Source: Psychrilyobacter sp.
GTDB taxonomy: Bacteria; Fusobacteriota; Fusobacteriia; Fusobacteriales; Fusobacteriaceae
DNA length: 7,040 nucleotides
NCBI GenBank assembly: GCA_030621995.1
Contig: JAUXGP010000086.1
Span: 1 to 7,040, forward strand
Direction: 5' to 3'
Shown: one piece after another, positions 1 through 6,214 of the stretch
Layout: every line of letters begins with the position of its first letter
How positions within the stretch are numbered: position 1 is the first letter of the stretch
Notes under the pieces: model-generated
The model's database searches: none
Seen by the model: only the letters and a program-made list of their open reading frames with translations
Told to the model about the DNA's origin: nothing
Made by a program: the position numbers and the translations under genes

Positions 1-124
1 CGATAAAAAACTTTATACCGCTATCTATTATAGATTTAATAACTGCCTTGGTGTAGTTTGAAATTTTGTGTTCTGAATTTAGAAGTGTACCATCTAAATC
101 AGAAATAACTGCTTTATACGTCAT
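1..124 (-). CDS. HAD-superfamily (Cof-type) phosphatase, N-terminal fragment cut by the window edge
   Basis: Only the first 41 codons are present, running off the left edge. They begin MTYKAVISDLDGTLLNSEHK. The DLDGT motif at residues 9-13 is HAD motif I: Asp9 would be the nucleophile that is phosphorylated during catalysis and Asp11 the general acid/base. The following LLNSEHKIS and the later 'IKSIIDSGIKFFI' stretch are typical of Cof-type (type IIB cap) HAD hydrolases, which dephosphorylate small cytoplasmic metabolites such as sugar phosphates or flavin and pyridoxal phosphates. The substrate cannot be told from this fragment. The ATG is supported by an AAAGGAGA ribosome binding site (133-140 on the minus strand) at good spacing. 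The gene has its own promoter and lies behind a terminator, so it is probably not co-transcribed with the permease upstream of it. Confidence 0.85.
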   Translation of the reverse strand, partial: MTYKAVISDLDGTLLNSEHKISNYTKAVIKSIIDSGIKFFI

Positions 125-149
125 AAATTTTATCTCCTTTTTTCTTTAT

Positions 150-180
150 ATTATATCATAGATTGGTCTAAAAAAGTCAG
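150..180 (-). promoter_or_regulatory. Probable promoter of the HAD gene (extended -10)
   Basis: Reading the minus strand, TGATATAAT (perfect TATAAT at 155-150 preceded by TGA) is an extended -10 box. CTGACT at 180-175 matches four of six -35 positions, but the spacer is long at 19 bases, so the extended -10 probably carries most of the activity. Transcription would start near 143, giving a leader of about 18 bases that contains the ribosome binding site. The -35 element lies inside the U-tract and 3' stem of the upstream terminator. Confidence 0.6.
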
Positions 181-235
181 CTCAATAATTTAAGGACTAC
201 TATGTTTAATTTAAAAATATGTCACTGAGCTGCTT
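170..235 (-). terminator. Intrinsic terminator after the 234-1493 permease; long loop, possibly bidirectional
   Basis: On the minus strand CAGCTCA (232-226) pairs with TGAGCTG (184-178). The stem can extend by AAG/CTT (235-233 with 176-174) past one bulged A, and six U residues follow (175-170). The stem starts within the permease stop codon. The loop is about 41 bases, unusually long, though its AT-rich arms (TTTAA and TTAAA) could form an inner helix. On the plus strand the same stem is followed by nine T residues (237-245), so it could also stop transcription arriving from the left. Confidence 0.6.
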
Positions 236-1493
236 ATTTTTTTTTATCATAACTATAAAAGTATCTTCCAATGAGAAAAAATATTAAAAATATAGTAACT
301 ATGTAAATTAGATAGTTATAAAATAAAATACCCATAGTTACCAAGGCAATAATAGGAACAAGGTATCCTCCTGGTAAGATTAAAGAGCCTTTAATACCTC
401 GTTTTTTAAATATGATGACAGCTATGCATGTAAGTAGATATTGAGAAATTCTTGAAATTACAGAAAATGAAGCTAAAGTATTAAAGTTGCCAATAAGAAT
501 TATAAGTAATGAAAGTCCGCCAGTAAGGAGAATAGCCGCACCAGGGGTACCATATTTATTTTTTCTGGAGAGGAATTCCGGCATGGTATTTTTCTCAGAT
601 AAAGCTACTATAGATCTTGGACTTATAAAAGACGATGCAATATTGATACCAATAATAGAAATGATTATCCCAGATGAGAAAAAACTTCCTCCAAGAGGTC
701 CCAGCAGAAGGTAGGCAGCATGAAATATAGGATATGAATCCGGGGCTATATTTCCTCCCAAAACTCCTAAGATAGAAAAAATAAGGATAAGATAAAGTAT
801 TGTTATACCAATCATTACACTGATAATGCTTTTTGGAAGGTTTTTAAGGGGCGTTTTCATATCTCTGGCTGCTACTGCAATTGATTCAAAACCTGTAAAT
901 GCATAGAATAAGATCAAAATAGGATCTTTAATCCCTGTAATTAATCTTCCGGGTTCCCTTGCCATAAAGATGAGGTTACTTTTCCCGATATATTTAATTC
1001 CTATAAAAACGAATAAGATAATAGGAACTAATTTTCCCAAGGTGACAATATTGTTTAAACTCTTTGTTAATTCTACTCCTAAAAAGTTGATGTAGGATAG
1101 GATGACAATGAGGAGCCCTGCAAGGATCTTTTCAATATAGGGGATATGGCCTATATCTAAAAAGGACACCAAAAGATTTGCAAAAGCAACAGCCATAGTC
1201 GCCCAGGCAAGAAGCGAAATAACCCACTTCATAAATCCCACCTGAAACCCCATAAATTCTCCCATAGCTTCTCTTACGTATATATATGGACCTCCATAAC
1301 CTTCAAAAATTCCAGAAGCTTCTGCAAAGCAAAGGGAGATAGAAAGTACGGTAGCAATAACAATTAGTGTAGAAAGAAACCCTCTTTCATTTAAGGCTAT
1401 ATAAAAACTTCCTGGCAGGAGGAAGATACCTGATCCAAGAATGGTATTTATTCCAAGTAAAACAATACTCCAAAAACCTAATTTATTAGTCAT
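234..1493 (-). CDS. APC-superfamily amino acid/polyamine permease (paralogue of the 2335-3672 permease)
   Basis: This 419-residue, very hydrophobic protein has about 12 predicted membrane segments, the usual size for the APC family of amino-acid/polyamine/organocation transporters in the cytoplasmic membrane. Family marks are visible. The unwound-helix motif GSGIF lies in TM1 (residues 20-24), followed by LP. FAEA lies at 56-59 and GGPYIY at 67-72. The TM6 region FTGFES (199-204) is followed by the cytoplasmic loop DMKTPLKNLPKSI (211-223). In solved APC transporters the TM1 and TM6 breaks bind the substrate's amino and carboxyl groups. The C-terminus ends in a basic YDKKK tail. Substrate is not readable: amino acid, amine or antiport are all possible. 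The start is fixed by AAGGAGG seven bases upstream of the ATG. It has its own promoter and terminator and so appears monocistronic, next to the PuuD-like hydrolase gene. The first 90 residues match the neighbouring permease at about 49 positions by my ungapped hand count, suggesting an old tandem duplication. Confidence 0.93.
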   Translation of the reverse strand: MTNKLGFWSIVLLGINTILGSGIFLLPGSFYIALNERGFLSTLIVIATVLSISLCFAEASGIFEGYGGPYIYVREAMGEFMGFQVGFMKWVISLLAWATMAVAFANLLVSFLDIGHIPYIEKILAGLLIVILSYINFLGVELTKSLNNIVTLGKLVPIILFVFIGIKYIGKSNLIFMAREPGRLITGIKDPILILFYAFTGFESIAVAARDMKTPLKNLPKSIISVMIGITILYLILIFSILGVLGGNIAPDSYPIFHAAYLLLGPLGGSFFSSGIIISIIGINIASSFISPRSIVALSEKNTMPEFLSRKNKYGTPGAAILLTGGLSLLIILIGNFNTLASFSVISRISQYLLTCIAVIIFKKRGIKGSLILPGGYLVPIIALVTMGILFYNYLIYIVTIFLIFFLIGRYFYSYDKKK

Positions 1494-1539
1494 AATCTGC
1501 CCTCCTTATATAAAAATTAATATTGATAATATTTCAGAT

Positions 1540-1568
1540 AGTATATCATCTATATGCTCAATTTAAAA
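1540..1568 (-). promoter_or_regulatory. Probable promoter of the 234-1493 permease (extended -10)
   Basis: On the minus strand TGATATACT places a -10 box TATACT at 1545-1540 with the TG extension. A weak -35 (TTTTAA, 1568-1563) sits 17 bases away. Predicted transcription start is near 1533, giving a leader of about 40 bases with the ribosome binding site AAGGAGG just upstream of the ATG. The -35 overlaps the U-tract of the preceding terminator. Confidence 0.5.
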
Positions 1569-1593
1569 GAGGGTCTCTTTTTTAGAAACCCTC
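1565..1593 (-). terminator. Intrinsic terminator of the permease-hydrolase operon
   Basis: On the minus strand GAGGGTTTCT pairs with AGAGACCCTC to give a 10-bp stem with one U-G wobble and a 5-base A loop, followed by UUUU. It lies about 42 bases after the stop of the PuuD-like gene. On the plus strand the wobble becomes a C/A mismatch, and the nearest T-run is about 12 bases away. Leftward termination is therefore the better reading. The U-tract is short, so efficiency may be partial and some read-through into the next permease gene is possible. Confidence 0.65.
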
Positions 1594-1635
1594 CAAATCT
1601 GAATATTTTTTTCTAATTATCTGCAGCTATGAAAA

Positions 1636-2334
1636 CTATTTGAGTAAAAACCTGAAGATATCTTCCATTTCATTATTCCCCTCAGCAAACATCATTTCAG
1701 GATGCCACTGGATACCCAGGATCTTGTTTTTACCATTAGATTCATAGGCTTCAATTATCTTATCAGAGGAGGATACTGCTGAAGTTACAAGTCCTTTTCC
1801 TAGTTCTTTGATACACTGATGGTGTACAGAGTTGACCATTTGTTTTTCTCCAATGAGGGTGCAAAGGATAGAATCCTTCTGCACATCAACAAAATGAACA
1901 GGCTCATGGTGATTTGATCTTTGCACGTGCTGTACATTGGTCTCACCATAGTATTTGATATCCTGATATAAAGAACCACCTAAATATACATTCATTATCT
2001 GCATCCCTCTGCATATCCCTAAGATAGGGATATTTTTATTAAGTGCAGCCTTGATAAGCAAGAAATCAAAAGTATCTCTTTGGATATAAGGCACTTCAGT
2101 TTCCTTTGCAAGTTCCTCACCATATAAGAAAGGGTTCGCATCGATACCCCCAGTCATTATTAGAGCATCGATCTTATCGACATATATTTCAGCAACCTCT
2201 TCCTTATTAGTTATTGGTAAAATCAGCGGCACAGCACCGATCTTTTCAATACATGTGGAGTAGTGATCGAAAACATAATCTCTATTAAAACCATCTAAAA
2301 ACTTTTTATTTCCTGAAATACCAATTACTTTCAT
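1636..2334 (-). CDS. Class I glutamine amidotransferase-like hydrolase, PuuD-type (peptidase C26, gamma-glutamyl hydrolase)
   Basis: The 232-residue cytoplasmic protein has the whole class I amidotransferase fold signature. LIMTGGIDANP (58-68) forms the oxyanion-strand region. GICRGMQ (106-112) holds the nucleophile Cys108, and IQWHPE (208-213) supplies catalytic His211 and Glu213. The order MTGG(I/V)D.NP, GICRG.Q, GG.L.QD and QWHPE is that of the PuuD / peptidase C26 family, whose E. coli member (about 254 residues) cleaves gamma-glutamyl-GABA to glutamate and GABA in putrescine catabolism. There is no attached synthetase domain, so it should act as a stand-alone gamma-glutamyl amide hydrolase. 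The exact substrate is inferred only. The start is the ATG directly abutting the TAA of the upstream permease; its ribosome binding site GGAGGT lies inside the last codons of that permease, indicating translational coupling. No gamma-glutamylputrescine synthetase, oxidase or dehydrogenase is present in the window. Confidence 0.88.
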   Translation of the reverse strand: MKVIGISGNKKFLDGFNRDYVFDHYSTCIEKIGAVPLILPITNKEEVAEIYVDKIDALIMTGGIDANPFLYGEELAKETEVPYIQRDTFDFLLIKAALNKNIPILGICRGMQIMNVYLGGSLYQDIKYYGETNVQHVQRSNHHEPVHFVDVQKDSILCTLIGEKQMVNSVHHQCIKELGKGLVTSAVSSSDKIIEAYESNGKNKILGIQWHPEMMFAEGNNEMEDIFRFLLK

Positions 2335-3672
2335 TTATTGGGTACCTCCAAGTGCTGATTGTTTTGTTGCTTTTTCCATTCTATTCTTAGAGAATTTATA
2401 GAATGGAGCCACAACTACTAATCCTCCTAAACCATAAACAATTTTTTGAGGAGAAGCTATCCCTGCTTTAATTAATAATATCACACTTACAACTAGAGCA
2501 ATAATAGGAATAATTGGACCAAATGGAATTGTAAACCCGTCATGCTTTATTCCGTTTTCCTTATCTCTTTTTCTAAAGATTAAAACAGCAGCACAGGTTG
2601 GGATATATTGGATGAATCTAACAATAACACCGATAGATGCAAGGACAGTAAAACTCCCGCTCATTGCCAGGATCATAGTTCCGATCATCGATGCAAGAAC
2701 TGCGTTATAGTGAACCCCTTTACTATTAGTTTTTAAGAAAAACTCAGGAACAAGACCTGTTTCAGCTAAAGCTACTCCAGACTTAGTAGAAGTATAAGAA
2801 CCAGCCATATTTATTCCTATGATTGATATCAATATACCTGTCATAATAAATGATTTTCCAGTACTTCCTAAAAGAACGCCGGCTGCGTCTGCAACAGGAG
2901 CCTTACTGAAAGCAAGAGATGGTCCCAGCACTTTCATACATATTAATAGGATAGCAATATAAACAGCTGATACAATTAACATTACTACTACAATCGCCTT
3001 AGGAAGATTTTTCTGAGGCTCAATCATATCTCCGGCTGCGATACCGATAGCTTCAAAACCTGTAAAAGCAAAGAAAAATAATATCGCGGCTTCTACTAAG
3101 GTATTTCCATTAGGTGCTGCTGCAGCATTAACAGTTTCAGTCAAGGTAGCTGGATCAACCTTACCAAATAAGAATATCCCGGCAAAAATAAATAAAAATA
3201 ACGGTATTAATTTACCTAGAGTAACTATATTATTAACTATTTTAGAAGATTTAACTCCCATTAAATTAATTATACTCCAGAAAATAATACTAGAAATTGC
3301 AATAGCCATTCTGCCAAATGAAGTGTCAAAGGCAGGAAAAACTAAAGCAAGTCTGTTTCCTAAAAATACTGCAAATGTAGCCCAGCCGATAATTCCCATC
3401 AGCCATTTCATAAGACCTACTTCATAACCAAAGAATGTTCCAAAAGCTTCCTTAGCATAGATGTAAGGACCTCCATTTACTTTAAAACGACCAGCAGCTT
3501 CTGCGAAACACAAAGCAATAGAAATAACCAATAACGCATCAAAAATAATTACACTGACACTTGCATCACCAATCATAGCATAAGCTTTACTCGGTAATCC
3601 AAAAATCCCCGTACCGATAATACAGTTAATACCTAAAAGTACAATACTCCAAAATCCTAATTTTCCTTTCAT
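2335..3672 (-). CDS. APC-superfamily amino acid/polyamine permease, first gene of an operon with the PuuD-like hydrolase
   Basis: This 445-residue integral membrane transporter has about 12 predicted helices. APC hallmarks are GTGIF in TM1 (20-24) followed by GLP, FAEAAG (56-61), GGPYIY (67-72), and the TM6 break FTGFEA (203-208) with the loop DMIEPQKNLPKAI (215-227). It belongs to the same subgroup as the permease at 234-1493 but differs after TM1 (GLPSKAYAM versus LLPGSFYIAL), in the first extracellular loops and in a longer C-terminus (KNRMEKATKQSALGGTQ). The two may therefore prefer different substrates. The first 27 residues are nearly the same in both. The ATG is preceded by AGGGAGG at good spacing. 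Its stop codon touches the start of the hydrolase gene with no gap, so import and cytoplasmic hydrolysis are very likely co-expressed. It is divergent from the two-component operon, which shares its upstream region and may control it. Transport of gamma-glutamyl compounds, amines or amino acids is inference. Confidence 0.93.
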   Translation of the reverse strand: MKGKLGFWSIVLLGINCIIGTGIFGLPSKAYAMIGDASVSVIIFDALLVISIALCFAEAAGRFKVNGGPYIYAKEAFGTFFGYEVGLMKWLMGIIGWATFAVFLGNRLALVFPAFDTSFGRMAIAISSIIFWSIINLMGVKSSKIVNNIVTLGKLIPLFLFIFAGIFLFGKVDPATLTETVNAAAAPNGNTLVEAAILFFFAFTGFEAIGIAAGDMIEPQKNLPKAIVVVMLIVSAVYIAILLICMKVLGPSLAFSKAPVADAAGVLLGSTGKSFIMTGILISIIGINMAGSYTSTKSGVALAETGLVPEFFLKTNSKGVHYNAVLASMIGTMILAMSGSFTVLASIGVIVRFIQYIPTCAAVLIFRKRDKENGIKHDGFTIPFGPIIPIIALVVSVILLIKAGIASPQKIVYGLGGLVVVAPFYKFSKNRMEKATKQSALGGTQ

Positions 3673-3720
3673 AAATTCCTCCCTAATATATTGTGTAATG
3701 ATTTTTTTAAATATTGATAA

Positions 3721-3771
3721 ATTTTACACCATTACGATTTCTTTAAGAACCTTAAGTTCACAATAAGTATA
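3721..3771 (-). promoter_or_regulatory. Weak promoter candidates for the leftward permease-hydrolase operon
   Basis: Two -10-like boxes are visible on the minus strand. TAAAAT (3726-3721) has a poor TTCTTA -35 (3749-3744) at 17 bases and would give a leader of about 40 bases. TATACT (3771-3766) has no good -35 at normal spacing and would give a leader of about 85 bases. Neither is convincing alone; a promoter needing an activator would look like this. The pseudo-palindromes TTAAG-AAC-CTTAA (3743-3755) and GAAC-CTTAA-GTTC (3747-3759) lie between them and could be an operator. Confidence 0.3.
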
Positions 3772-3779
3772 GTATGGAC

Positions 3780-3799
3780 TTGTTAACATATTGTTAACT
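3780..3799 (+). promoter_or_regulatory. 11-base-period direct repeat upstream of the kinase promoter; candidate OmpR/PhoB-family binding site
   Basis: TTGTTAAC occurs at 3780-3787 and again at 3791-3798, a perfect 8-base direct repeat with a period of 11 bases, about one helical turn. It ends two bases before the -35 box of the kinase operon. Two half-sites in tandem about 11 bases apart are the known site layout of OmpR/PhoB-family regulators. The core TTAACA-N5-TTAACT resembles the half-site of Bacillus PhoP boxes. The adjacent operon encodes a regulator of this family, so autoregulation is an attractive inference. Each copy also contains the palindrome GTTAAC, so an AT-rich coincidence cannot be excluded. 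Confidence 0.5.
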
Positions 3800-3800
3800 T

Positions 3801-3829
3801 TTGATTTTATTTCAAAAAAAAGATATAAT
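3801..3829 (+). promoter_or_regulatory. Sigma70-type promoter of the kinase-regulator operon
   Basis: TTGATT (3801-3806) and a perfect TATAAT (3824-3829) are separated by 17 bases, the optimal spacing. Transcription would start near 3836, only about 12 bases before the ATG at 3848, so the ribosome binding site GAGGAGG (3836-3842) would sit at the very 5' end of the message. The promoter decides the gene start: the reading frame is open back to a TTG at 3791, but that start would lie upstream of the promoter. Confidence 0.75.
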
Positions 3830-3847
3830 GCCTCTGAGGAGGAAAAA

Positions 3848-6214
3848 ATGAAAAGAATAATTATGCTTTTATATATAGTAATATGTGTGGCAATGTTTGG
3901 GTTAGAACCCTCAATGAATATAGGAAAAAAAAAGGGAATCCTTCCCATTTCTCATGGGCTGGAAGCCTACTTTGAAAAAATAATTTATCTCCAGCCTACA
4001 ATAGAGAAGATCTACCTTTTAGGTTTCAAAGGGGAAGAGATAAATAACCTGAAGGAGCGTTTTTCGAGGATAGAGTTCTCAAATTTTTCTATGGCAAAAA
4101 ATGAAGAAGAATTTGGAGAGGCAATAGCACTTGTTGTTAAAGACAGAAGGAAAACCTCGGATTTAAATAACCTTAATTATCCTGTTTACGGATATAGATA
4201 CACTCCCAGAGATGAGTTTGTTATGGTATTATATCCTGACACTTCTCCCCCTAGGGGCTCTGTAAAGGAAAGGTTATTTTTTAACTACCCCAAGGCAAAA
4301 GAGTATAAATTAAACTACTTTCTCTTAGAGGGAGGATACTCCTTTTACAATATGGATGGTCACTTTTTTGTAATTGATAAGAGAAACCTCAATCAAATAA
4401 TAATCTCCTTCCACCTGACAATAATGGTTTCCTTTATTATGTTTTATCTGATAATAAGCAGACTAAAGCTTGTAAAGGAGCTCACCCAAACAAGACTCAT
4501 GGCAGAAGAGGCCAGTTTGGAAAAGGGACGTTTTCTAGCAAACATGTCCCATGAAATAAGGACACCTCTCAGTGGTATAATAGGTACAGTAGAAACCCTA
4601 AAATATCTTCCCATGGATAGAAAAATAAGCGAAAAGATAGGAGTCATAGGAGGAGCATCCCATCATTTATTAGAGATCATAAATGATATCCTTGATTTTT
4701 CTAAGATTGAGGCAAATAAAATAGAAATTCACAGGAATCAGTTTTCTTTGAGGGAAACCCTGACTGAGGTTCTTCAAATATTTGAGAGTTTAATAAATAG
4801 GAAAAATTTAAGGCTTATCTGTATTTGTTCAAAGGATATACCCCACTTTGTAGTGGGAGACCGGTTAGCTCTGAGAAAGGTTCTCATTAATCTAATAGGA
4901 AATGCAGTTAAATTTACCCATAAAGGTGAAATTACTATTGGTATTAAAATGGATGAATCTGGGGATATTCACTTTAGAGTAACAGATACAGGAATAGGTA
5001 TCCCCAGGAATATGGTAGATAAGATAACTGAAGATTTTATTCAGGGACAGCAAGGAAATTCAAGGGAGTATGAGGGGACAGGATTAGGCCTGGCAATAAC
5101 ATCAAGATTCTTATCTTTAATGGGATCAAAGCTTATGGTTCAGAGCACCCTAGGTCTGGGAAGCAGTTTTTACTTTAAACTGTCTCTTCCAGAAGGAAAA
5201 GATAACTTAGAGCCCAGTACTGGAGGCTTTATTTTGTATACAGCGTCCAATAAAGTAAAAGAATTTTTTCAAAATTTTGGAAATGATTATAATTGCCCTT
5301 ATATAATTGTGTCAGATGAAGAGGAGTTTATAGACTTGTCTGAGGATAGGGAAGTGGTCCACGATTATCCACACATTTTTATAGGAGAAGATCTTTATTT
5401 GCCAGAAAAACATATTTTAGACTGTACAGTTGTATGTGATACACCTATGGAGCTTGAAAAAGTCTCTATTATTTGTATGAATCCATTATTTAACTGGAAG
5501 ATCCATAGAAATATGGAGAAGATAAATCAAGAACAGATAGAGATCCAAACAAGGAATATCAAAGCATTAATAGTCGATGACAGCAGGTTAAATTTAAATG
5601 TATTAAAGGATCTCTTAGAAGGGGTTGGAATACTAGTTATTTCTGCTTCCAGGGGTTCTGAAGCTTTAAAATTATTAACAGATGAGGTAGATATTGTATT
5701 TACAGATATACAGATGCCTGAGATGGATGGGTATGAACTGGCTGAAAGGATAAAAAAGATAAATATGAAACTCCCGGTTGTGGCTATAACTGCAAATGCA
5801 TTCTTAGAAGATAGAATAAAAGCTTTAAAGGGGTCGCTGGATGCCTATGTAACCAAACCTTTTGAGAGAGATGATCTTATAGAGGCAATTGAGAATCTTG
5901 TGCCCCAGCTAAAAGTTGAAAGGCTTGTCAATGAACTGGGCAACGAAGGGATAATAGCTGATTGTTTAGAGGAAATACCACAAGGACTTTTACAGCTAAA
6001 AGAAGCCCTGGAAGTAAAATCATATGAAAAAATAAGGTATAATGCACATAAGCTCAAAGGGGAGTTTTCATATCTGAAAGAGGATAAAATAAGAATTCTT
6101 CTGGAAGAAATTGAAAAAGATTCAGAGAATTTTGAGCAAAAGGTTAAATATCTAAAGAGTATAGAGGTCAGATGGAATAGTTTAAAGGAGAAGATTGGAG
6201 AGGACGGCATATGA
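3848..6214 (+). CDS. Membrane-bound hybrid sensor histidine kinase (sensor-HisKA-HATPase-REC-HPt)
   Basis: The 788-residue protein has a tripartite phosphorelay kinase layout like ArcB, BarA or TorS. Residues 4-18 form a short first membrane segment and 185-205 the second, enclosing an extracytoplasmic domain of about 165 residues that I do not recognise. A short coiled linker (206-228) leads to HisKA with SHEIRTP (234-240; phosphorylated His235). HATPase follows with N-box Asn348/Asn352, G1 DTGIGIP (380-386), F-box region near 393-399 and G2 GTGLGLA (410-416). Residues 458-555 look like a receiver fold without the acidic pocket. A true receiver covers 572-685, with Asp577/Asp578, phosphoacceptor Asp620, Thr648 and Lys670. 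The C-terminal 690-788 helical stretch is an HPt domain with AHKLKG and His734. The ATG was chosen because GAGGAGG lies five bases upstream and a clean promoter lies just before. It overlaps the response regulator gene by ATGA, so the two are coupled and almost certainly partners. The stimulus is unknown; the divergent transport operon is a plausible target. Confidence 0.93.
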   Translation: MKRIIMLLYIVICVAMFGLEPSMNIGKKKGILPISHGLEAYFEKIIYLQPTIEKIYLLGFKGEEINNLKERFSRIEFSNFSMAKNEEEFGEAIALVVKDRRKTSDLNNLNYPVYGYRYTPRDEFVMVLYPDTSPPRGSVKERLFFNYPKAKEYKLNYFLLEGGYSFYNMDGHFFVIDKRNLNQIIISFHLTIMVSFIMFYLIISRLKLVKELTQTRLMAEEASLEKGRFLANMSHEIRTPLSGIIGTVETLKYLPMDRKISEKIGVIGGASHHLLEIINDILDFSKIEANKIEIHRNQFSLRETLTEVLQIFESLINRKNLRLICICSKDIPHFVVGDRLALRKVLINLIGNAVKFTHKGEITIGIKMDESGDIHFRVTDTGIGIPRNMVDKITEDFIQGQQGNSREYEGTGLGLAITSRFLSLMGSKLMVQSTLGLGSSFYFKLSLPEGKDNLEPSTGGFILYTASNKVKEFFQNFGNDYNCPYIIVSDEEEFIDLSEDREVVHDYPHIFIGEDLYLPEKHILDCTVVCDTPMELEKVSIICMNPLFNWKIHRNMEKINQEQIEIQTRNIKALIVDDSRLNLNVLKDLLEGVGILVISASRGSEALKLLTDEVDIVFTDIQMPEMDGYELAERIKKINMKLPVVAITANAFLEDRIKALKGSLDAYVTKPFERDDLIEAIENLVPQLKVERLVNELGNEGIIADCLEEIPQGLLQLKEALEVKSYEKIRYNAHKLKGEFSYLKEDKIRILLEEIEKDSENFEQKVKYLKSIEVRWNSLKEKIGEDGI

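Noticed and set aside
185..225. Possible small RNA or riboswitch in the long loop of the terminator after the permease
   Set aside because: The loop is AT-rich with only short possible pairings. It has no promoter of its own and resembles no riboswitch aptamer I know.
487..714. 75-codon open frame on the plus strand
   Set aside because: It is antisense to the permease at 234-1493, which has clear family motifs. It has no ribosome binding site of note, and its sequence reads like a complement of membrane-helix codons.
3724..3948. 74-codon minus-strand frame across the divergent promoter region
   Set aside because: It would cover the kinase promoter, the direct repeat and the antisense of the kinase N-terminus. 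It has no supporting ribosome binding site or recognisable motif.
4444..4647. 67-codon minus-strand frame opposite the HisKA region
   Set aside because: It is antisense to the strongly conserved H-box coding sequence and has no independent support.
5845..6210. 121-codon minus-strand frame, rich in Ser, Phe and Leu
   Set aside because: It is antisense to the kinase receiver and HPt domains. The Ser/Phe/Leu bias is what the complement of Lys/Glu-rich helical coding sequence gives.
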